Below, in pieces: positions 1 through 4,866 of a DNA stretch of 6,017 bases; position 1 is the first letter of the stretch, and the number at the start of each line of letters is the position of its first letter. The notes under the pieces were generated by a model, which saw nothing but the letters and a program-made list of their open reading frames with translations, searched no databases and was not told the origin of the DNA. The stretch comes from Bacteroidales bacterium UBA4347. Its GTDB lineage: Bacteria > Bacteroidota > Bacteroidia > Bacteroidales > P3. A program made the position numbers and the translations under genes. The stretch is from positions 1-6,017 of the forward strand of contig DGTB01000182.1 of assembly GCA_002394185.1 (NCBI GenBank), written 5' to 3'.

Positions 1-1
1 G

Positions 2-37
2 AACAATATGTAAACAATATAAAAACAATATAAGAAC
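2..37. repeat. Three tandem 11-bp direct repeats, AT-rich
   Basis: The octamer AACAATAT starts at 2, 13 and 24, giving three adjacent 11-bp units that differ only in their last three bases. A partial fourth unit (AAC) sits at 35-37 before the sequence turns GC-rich. The period is close to one helical turn, so equivalent bases lie on the same DNA face. The array touches the left edge and may extend upstream. Its role is unknown; binding-site array, bent DNA or simple repeat expansion are all possible. Confidence 0.7.
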
Positions 38-134
38 GGCCGTATCGGGTACGTCTCAGGCAGGGGTCGGGTGGGTAAAAAAATTATCAACAATTTGCGG
101 GTGGAGGCAATAAAATAGAACGACGGGCGTTTTT

Positions 135-142
135 AATATTTG
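135..142 (+). promoter_or_regulatory. Weak candidate -7 element for the thioredoxin-like gene
   Basis: AATATTTG matches the Bacteroidota -7 consensus TAnnTTTG at all fixed positions but the first. It lies about 20 bases before the ATG at 163, in an AT-rich stretch. No TTTG-like -33 element is visible at the expected distance (around 110-115), so this is only a candidate. Transcription may instead start upstream of the window. Confidence 0.25.
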
Positions 143-162
143 ATTTAGTAAAAAGACAAGAA

Positions 163-1611
163 ATGAAACGCATCATCATACTCGCACTGCTTGCCGCTTC
201 CGTTCTGGGGGCCGAGGCGCAGAATTACAAGATGACCTTTAGGCTGGAAGGGCTCAAGGACAGCATGTTGTATATCGGCCGCCACTATCGCGACGAGTTC
301 CGGCTCGTCGATTCGGCGCGTGCGGGGAAGGACGGCAGTTTTGTTTTCAAAGGCAAGCGCACCTTGGAGCGCGGGGTCTACGCACTGTTGCACCAGGACG
401 GCGAGAAGGCCATCGGCGACTTCGTCATCGACGACAGCCGCCAGTTCAGCCTCACGGCCGATGCGAAGATGAGTTACTCGAGCGTCGAGGTGAAGGGCAG
501 CAAGGCCCTGAGCGACATGTATGCCTACTTAGCCACCGAGGAGGCCGCCAAGGCGGAGGCCGCCGCCATACGCAAGCGCAAACAGGAGGCTTCCACCAAG
601 GCCCAGGCCGAGCAGGAGGAGAAAGCCCTCACGGAGCGCATGATGGCCTACGAGGCCTCGATGCGCCACCCCAAGAAGCCGCAAGTGTTCTTCGACCTGG
701 TGAACTTCTTCGACGATGTCGATGTGCCGGACAGCATACAGGACAAGCCCTACTACTTCCGCACGCACTACTGGGACCGCTTCTTCGATGACCAGAGCAA
801 GGAGTGGCGCATGGGCAACGGCAAGGAGCGTTTCCGGTACCTCAAGTACACGCCCAACTTCTTCAACAAGATGAACTTCTTCTTCTACGGGCAGATGTAC
901 CATGCGTCGAGCGACACCATCATCAAGGAAATCGACCGCCTGGCGGCGCGCATCGGCGACGACACGGCGCTGCTGCGCTATGTGTTCGACTTCATCGAGC
1001 CGCGCTACTACCGCTCGACGAGCAACATCGGATGGGACGCCGTGTGGTGCCACCTGGCGAGCGAGTACTACCTCAAAGGGCGCTGCCCCTGGGCCCTGCC
1101 GGGCACGCTGACCAATATGCGTTACAACTACAACCGCATCAAGCAGAGCCTCATCGGCGCCCACGGCCAGGAGCTGTGGATGGCCGACACCAACCAGAGC
1201 TCCGACCCCAAGAACTGGATCAGCAGCCACCGCTTCCCCACCCCCTACGTCGTGCTGTGGTTCTGGGACCCCGACTGCCACCACTGCCAGGAGCAGAGCG
1301 CGGAGCTGAAGAAGCTCTACGACGACATGGTGAAGAAAGGCGAGAAACGCTTCGAGGTCTACGCCGTGGGCTATGAGAGCGACGTGAAAAAGTGGAAGAA
1401 ATATGTGAAGGACCACGACTTCCGCTGGGTCAACGTCGGCGGACCGAACGTCAACATCGACTACCAGGAGGCCTACAATGTGCACGGCGCACCGACGATG
1501 ATCATCCTCGACCGGAAGCGCGACATCATCATGAACAAGGTGATTCCCATCAAGAACCTGATGGGATTCCTTGACGACTACGAGAAGAGGAGTGGGAATA
1601 ATCAGGAATGA
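163..1611 (+). CDS. Secreted thioredoxin-like (TlpA-type) protein with DUF4369/DUF5106-like N-terminal regions
   Basis: The 482-residue product is a predicted periplasmic thiol-disulfide protein. Residues 1-19 form a signal peptide (MKR, hydrophobic core, then AEA before Gln20). There is no lipobox cysteine, so a soluble periplasmic form is likely. Residues about 20-115 resemble the beta-rich DUF4369 domain often found before Bacteroidota thioredoxins. Residues about 126-168 are an Ala/Glu/Lys/Gln-rich helix, probably a coiled coil. Residues about 170-345 resemble DUF5106. The thioredoxin fold covers about 355-475, with active site WDPDCHHC (Cys372, Cys375) and the expected cis-proline in GAPT (Pro444). 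Both redox cysteines are present, so it is probably active, but the substrate and electron donor are unknown. The ATG at 163 is chosen because it places the signal peptide correctly. The domain names are from family recollection and were not searched. Confidence 0.88.
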   Translation: MKRIIILALLAASVLGAEAQNYKMTFRLEGLKDSMLYIGRHYRDEFRLVDSARAGKDGSFVFKGKRTLERGVYALLHQDGEKAIGDFVIDDSRQFSLTADAKMSYSSVEVKGSKALSDMYAYLATEEAAKAEAAAIRKRKQEASTKAQAEQEEKALTERMMAYEASMRHPKKPQVFFDLVNFFDDVDVPDSIQDKPYYFRTHYWDRFFDDQSKEWRMGNGKERFRYLKYTPNFFNKMNFFFYGQMYHASSDTIIKEIDRLAARIGDDTALLRYVFDFIEPRYYRSTSNIGWDAVWCHLASEYYLKGRCPWALPGTLTNMRYNYNRIKQSLIGAHGQELWMADTNQSSDPKNWISSHRFPTPYVVLWFWDPDCHHCQEQSAELKKLYDDMVKKGEKRFEVYAVGYESDVKKWKKYVKDHDFRWVNVGGPNVNIDYQEAYNVHGAPTMIILDRKRDIIMNKVIPIKNLMGFLDDYEKRSGNNQE

Positions 1612-1632
1612 GGAATTGGGAATTAGGAATTT
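1605..1632. repeat. Four tandem heptanucleotide repeats (GGAATNN)
   Basis: Four adjacent 7-bp units read GGAATGA, GGAATTG, GGAATTA and GGAATTT. The first unit supplies the TGA stop of the thioredoxin-like gene (1609-1611), and the rest fill most of the 40-base gap to mutL. A loose extra GGAAT lies at 1595-1599, out of phase. Seven is not a multiple of three, so copy-number change would alter the upstream protein's C-terminus or the spacing to mutL. The array is short and degenerate. Confidence 0.75.
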
Positions 1633-1651
1633 TGAAATCAAGAATCGAACA

Positions 1652-3469
1652 GTGGATATAATCAACATACTGCCCGACAGCGTGGCCAACCAGATAGCGG
1701 CCGGCGAGGTGGTGGACCGCCCCGCCAGCGCCGTCAAAGAGCTGCTGGAGAACGCCATGGATGCCGGCGCCACGCAGATAGACATGGTGGTAAAGGACGC
1801 CGGACGGACTCTGATACAGACCATAGACAACGGCTGCGGCATGAGCGACAGCGACGCGCGCCTGTGCTTCGAGCGCCACGCCACGAGCAAGATACACCGC
1901 GCCGACGACCTCTTCGCCATCCACACCATGGGCTTCCGCGGCGAGGCCCTGGCCTCGATAGCCGCCATCGCACAGGTGGAGCTGCGCACCCGCATGCACG
2001 ACAGCGAGCTGGGCACGCAGGTGATCATAGAGGGGTCGCAGATTGTGAGCCAGCAGCCCACAGCCTGCCCGCCGGGCACCTCGATAGCGGTGAAGAACCT
2101 CTTCTTCAACGTGCCGGCACGAAGAAACTTCCTGAAAAAGGACAGCGTGGAGCTGAGCCACATCGAGGAGGTGTTCCGCCGCGTGACGCTGATACACTAT
2201 GACATAGGCTTCAGCCTGACGAGCAACGGCAAGATGCTCTACGACCTCAAGCCGGGCAGCATGCTGCAACGCATAGCAGGCCTCTACGGCAACGCCTACA
2301 AGGAGCGCTTTTTCAATGTGGAGGAAGAGACCGACCTGCTGAAGATAAAGGGGTTCGTGGGCAAGCCCGAATATGCGCGCAAGACGCGCGGCGAGCAGTA
2401 CCTCTTCGTCAACGGCCGTTTCATCAAGCACCCGGCCCTGAGCGCGGCGGTGGAAAAGGCCTACAACGACATGCTGCCGGAGCGCAGCTTCCCCAGCTAC
2501 TTCATAGGCCTGCAGGTGGATCCGGCACGCATCGACATCAACATCCACCCGACGAAGACCGAGGTGAAATTCGTCGACGAGCATGCCATGTTCGCCATCC
2601 TGCGGTCGGCGGTGAAGAAAGCCTTGGGGCAGTTCACGCTGGCCACCGAGCTGGAGTTCGACACCCCGGCGGAGTTCAACATACCGCCTGCCCCGAAAGG
2701 CTACGTGCCGCCGGAACCGAAGATAAGCTACAACCCGGACTACAACCCGTTCCGCGCCACCCCCACACAGACGCGGATGAAACTGGACAGCAGCCATGGC
2801 ATCGACACCCCCGAAGACTATAAGAGAGTGAAGGCCCCCAAGGACATTCAAGACCTTGACGCCTTTGACCTCGAAGCCCCTGTCGTTGCCGCCGCGCCGC
2901 AGCCTTCGGCCCAATGCCTGCAGGTACAGGGCCGATATATCGTCACCTCGCTCTCCTCTGGGCTGGCGGTCATCGACCAGCAACGGGCACACGAGCGCGT
3001 GCTGTACGACAGGCTGACCAGCCAAAACGCCCAGACCCAGGACCTCAGACAGGCGACCTCGCAGGCGCTGCTCTTCCCGGTGAACTGCCAGTTTACACCA
3101 GCCGACGCCGACCTCTTCGGCGAGCTGCTGCCCGACCTGCGGGGATACGGATTCGCCATCGACCCCATGGGGCAGTGCACATTCGTGGTCACCGCCACGC
3201 CGGCCGACCTGAAAGAGAGCCAACTGCAGGAGACCTTCGACCGCATGCTCGCCGACTACAAGAGTTCCACCCTGCAGAAATACAACAACCGCACGCAGAG
3301 CCTCTGCGCTTCGCTGGCACGCCAAATGGCCGTCAAACCCGGCACTGTGCTCGGCCAGGAGGAGATGCAGCAGCTGGTGGCCGACCTATTTGCCTGCCCC
3401 ATGCCCGAAACCTCGCCCAGCGGCAAGAAGATTATCACCGTTGTCAAACCCGAAGAAATACTGAAATAG
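1652..3469 (+). CDS. mutL: DNA mismatch repair protein MutL, GTG start
   Basis: MutL is the GHKL-ATPase that links mismatch recognition by MutS to strand processing. The product is 605 residues. N-terminal ATPase motifs are all present: ENAMDAGA (33-40), DNGCGM (59-64), GFRGEAL (94-100) and the GTS...LFFNVPAR segment (142-157). HPTK (299-302) supplies the conserved lysine of the second subdomain. A proline- and tyrosine-rich linker (about 335-430) leads to the C-terminal dimerisation domain. The GTG at 1652 is preferred because family similarity starts immediately there (DIINILPDSVANQIAAGE). An in-frame ATG at 1571 would overlap the upstream gene by 41 bases and add 27 residues encoded largely by the heptamer repeat. 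C-terminal endonuclease motifs are degenerate (DQQRAHER at 442-449; SPSGKK at 588-593). ATA isoleucine codons are far commoner than in neighbouring genes. Confidence 0.96.
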   Translation: MDIINILPDSVANQIAAGEVVDRPASAVKELLENAMDAGATQIDMVVKDAGRTLIQTIDNGCGMSDSDARLCFERHATSKIHRADDLFAIHTMGFRGEALASIAAIAQVELRTRMHDSELGTQVIIEGSQIVSQQPTACPPGTSIAVKNLFFNVPARRNFLKKDSVELSHIEEVFRRVTLIHYDIGFSLTSNGKMLYDLKPGSMLQRIAGLYGNAYKERFFNVEEETDLLKIKGFVGKPEYARKTRGEQYLFVNGRFIKHPALSAAVEKAYNDMLPERSFPSYFIGLQVDPARIDINIHPTKTEVKFVDEHAMFAILRSAVKKALGQFTLATELEFDTPAEFNIPPAPKGYVPPEPKISYNPDYNPFRATPTQTRMKLDSSHGIDTPEDYKRVKAPKDIQDLDAFDLEAPVVAAAPQPSAQCLQVQGRYIVTSLSSGLAVIDQQRAHERVLYDRLTSQNAQTQDLRQATSQALLFPVNCQFTPADADLFGELLPDLRGYGFAIDPMGQCTFVVTATPADLKESQLQETFDRMLADYKSSTLQKYNNRTQSLCASLARQMAVKPGTVLGQEEMQQLVADLFACPMPETSPSGKKIITVVKPEEILK

Positions 3470-3474
3470 ACACT

Positions 3475-4083
3475 ATGACACAATACCAACCCCAAGGCTT
3501 CAGCCTGCTGCCTCCGGCAGTGAAACACCTGTTAATCATCAACGTCCTGGTCTTTGCAACCGACTATGTGCTGCAGAAACAGGGCATCTACCTGGCCAAT
3601 ATCCTGGCTCTGTTCAGCCTACAGTCGGGCAACTTCAATGTGTGGCAACCGCTGAGCTACATGTTCATGCATGCCAACCTGAGCCACATCTTCTTCAACA
3701 TGTTCAACCTATGGATGTTCGGCGCCGCGATGGAGAACTTCTGGGGGACGAAGAGGTTCCTGTTCTACTACCTGGCCTGCGGCATCGGGGCCGGACTGCT
3801 CTACATGCTCTTGCCCGGAATGCACGTCACCGTGGGTGCCTCGGCAGCGGTCTACGGCCTGCTGCTGGCTTTCGGCATGACATTTCCCAACCAATACATC
3901 TACCTCTACTTCCTGATGCCCATCAAGACCAAATGGTTCATAACAGGCATGATAGTCATTGAGTTGTTGCAGGGCATCTTCTATTCCTACGACGGCGTGG
4001 CCCACTTTGCCCACTTGGGCGGCATGCTCATCGGGTTCCTGCTCATCATGTGGTGGCGGAAGCACCCGTTCTCGAGATTTTAA
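3475..4083 (+). CDS. Rhomboid family intramembrane serine protease
   Basis: The 202-residue product is a compact six-helix rhomboid protease, which cleaves transmembrane substrates inside the inner membrane. The first helix begins near residue 17, after a short polar N-terminus. HANLSHIFFN (66-75) is the conserved His/His/Asn motif of the second helix. The catalytic serine is Ser123 in GASA. The partner histidine is His180 in AHFAHLGG (176-183), in the last helix. The protein ends soon after that helix with a basic tail (WWRKHP), and no extra domain is attached. The ATG at 3475 lies 5 bases after the mutL stop, which suggests translational coupling; a 24-base gap follows before the next gene. 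The usual GxSG is GASA here. The natural substrate cannot be inferred. Confidence 0.93.
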   Translation: MTQYQPQGFSLLPPAVKHLLIINVLVFATDYVLQKQGIYLANILALFSLQSGNFNVWQPLSYMFMHANLSHIFFNMFNLWMFGAAMENFWGTKRFLFYYLACGIGAGLLYMLLPGMHVTVGASAAVYGLLLAFGMTFPNQYIYLYFLMPIKTKWFITGMIVIELLQGIFYSYDGVAHFAHLGGMLIGFLLIMWWRKHPFSRF

Positions 4084-4107
4084 AAAGCAATAAAAAAAAA
4101 TAACAAC

Positions 4108-4701
4108 ATGAAAAAAAGTATCATACTCATTGCCCTGCTGGTGTCCACCATGGCAGCCAGCGCACAAAAGAAAGACTTCTTCAATCTGGAGAACGAATGG
4201 ATGAAGATGGTCGGATATTCATACCAGCCAGGCTACCCCTACGGTTTCTCGCTGGCAGGCGGCTCGTTCCTCTCCATGGGTTTTGCCGAAGAGGGCGCGC
4301 GCTACGACATATCGGCCACCGAATACCGCGAGCCGACATGGTCGCTGCGCTTCGGATGGCTGGGCTACAACTTCGACAAGGACATCACCGGACTGGGCGC
4401 CGTGTCGTTCCGCCCGATGCTGGTGATGGGCATTAACAAGACCAAGGACGTCACCACCGAGGACAATGGTTACACATGGACCAAGGAGGGCAACACATAC
4501 TTCACGATGGCCCCATCGATTGTGGTGAACGTTTACATGGTGCACTTCTCCCTGGGCTACGAGATTGTCCCAAAGTTCAAAGAGCTGAACGGCCTGAACT
4601 TCGGCATTGGATTCTCCATTCCCTACAACAGGGACAAAGCCAGCGAGAAAGCGCAGCAGTGGATAGACAAACGCAACGCCAGCAAGAGGAAAGTCCAATA
4701 A
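4108..4701 (+). CDS. Small secreted protein of unknown function, possible outer-membrane beta-barrel-like
   Basis: I do not recognise this 197-residue protein. Residues 1-19 are a clear signal peptide (MKKS, hydrophobic stretch, ASA before Gln20) with the same cleavage layout as the thioredoxin-like protein in this window. The mature part is rich in Gly, Tyr, Phe and Trp. It has several segments with amphipathic-strand character, for example around 45-59, 78-90, 98-110, 132-155 and 162-172, as in small Bacteroidota outer-membrane proteins. The last 24 or so residues are instead strongly charged and probably helical (RDKASEKAQQ, then Lys/Arg-rich). That is unusual for a barrel, which normally ends on an aromatic strand residue. 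There are no cysteines. It lies 24 bases after the rhomboid gene and just before a strong terminator, so it is probably the last gene of the unit. Confidence 0.85.
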   Translation: MKKSIILIALLVSTMAASAQKKDFFNLENEWMKMVGYSYQPGYPYGFSLAGGSFLSMGFAEEGARYDISATEYREPTWSLRFGWLGYNFDKDITGLGAVSFRPMLVMGINKTKDVTTEDNGYTWTKEGNTYFTMAPSIVVNVYMVHFSLGYEIVPKFKELNGLNFGIGFSIPYNRDKASEKAQQWIDKRNASKRKVQ

Positions 4702-4732
4702 ACTGTCTGTCAAGCGCAAAGAAGGCATTTTT

Positions 4733-4773
4733 CGGATTGCATGCAAATAATTGTATGCAATCCGTTTTTTTTT
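4733..4773 (+). terminator. Strong intrinsic terminator
   Basis: Bases 4733-4746 pair with 4751-4764 to give a 14-bp stem with a single G-T wobble (4743/4754) and a 4-base loop (ATAA). Nine uninterrupted T residues follow at 4765-4773. It lies 31 bases after the stop codon of the small secreted protein and probably ends transcription of the preceding genes. No matching A-run flanks the left side, so it appears to act on the plus strand only. Confidence 0.92.
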
Positions 4774-4783
4774 CGTATATTTG
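4751..4783 (+). promoter_or_regulatory. Bacteroidota-type promoter for valS
   Basis: TATATTTG at 4776-4783 is a perfect match to the Bacteroidota -7 consensus TAnnTTTG. A weak TTG at 4751-4753 lies at roughly the right distance to act as the -33 element, inside the terminator hairpin. Transcription would start a few bases after 4783, near 4788-4790, giving a leader of about 75 nt before the valS ATG. The -7 call rests on the consensus match and its position between a terminator and a gene; the -33 call is weaker. Confidence 0.7.
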
Positions 4784-4802
4784 CATCGCTCAACACAATA
4801 CG

Positions 4803-4825
4803 TCACACACCATACAAGTGTGTGA
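4803..4825 (+). other. Hairpin in the valS 5' leader
   Basis: TCACACAC (4803-4810) is perfectly complementary to GTGTGTGA (4818-4825), giving an 8-bp stem with a 7-base loop. No T-run follows, so it is not an intrinsic terminator. It lies near the predicted 5' end of the valS transcript and could stabilise the message or bind a regulator; the role is inferred. Confidence 0.5.
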
Positions 4826-4858
4826 ATGAGTGTAAAATATATAGAATATCAATATTAA
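4826..4858 (+). other. Possible 10-codon upstream ORF before valS
   Basis: An ATG at 4826 directly after the leader hairpin opens a frame MSVKYIEYQY that ends in TAA at 4856-4858, 8 bases before the valS ATG. It has one valine codon (GTA), so it does not look like a valine-sensing leader peptide. It may be a chance ORF in AT-rich sequence. Confidence 0.2.
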
Positions 4859-4866
4859 TACAGACT

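Noticed and set aside
119..134. Small AACG/CGTT hairpin followed by T residues upstream of the thioredoxin-like gene
   Set aside because: The stem is only 4 bp and the T-run is short, too weak to call a terminator.
529..2163. Minus-strand open frame of 544 codons opposite the thioredoxin-like gene and mutL
   Set aside because: It spans two convincing plus-strand genes and their gap. Its product is a low-complexity Val/Leu/Ala/His-rich string with no domain, typical of the antisense of GC-rich coding DNA.
2849..2866. Sliding-clamp-binding-like peptide QDLDAF in the MutL linker (residues 400-405)
   Set aside because: It only loosely resembles clamp-binding motifs, and such short matches arise by chance in acidic linkers.
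1550..3325. Minus-strand open frame of 591 codons opposite mutL
   Set aside because: It lies almost entirely antisense to mutL, whose motifs are unmistakable. The product has biased composition and no recognisable motif.
2914..3474. Plus-strand N-terminal extension of the rhomboid frame back into mutL
   Set aside because: The extension is out of frame within mutL and gives an Arg/Pro/Ala-rich sequence. Rhomboid similarity begins only after the ATG at 3475.
4092..4100. A9 homopolymer before the small secreted protein as a phase-variation tract
   Set aside because: It lies outside the coding region with no promoter identified around it, and A-rich sequence upstream of start codons is normal in Bacteroidota.
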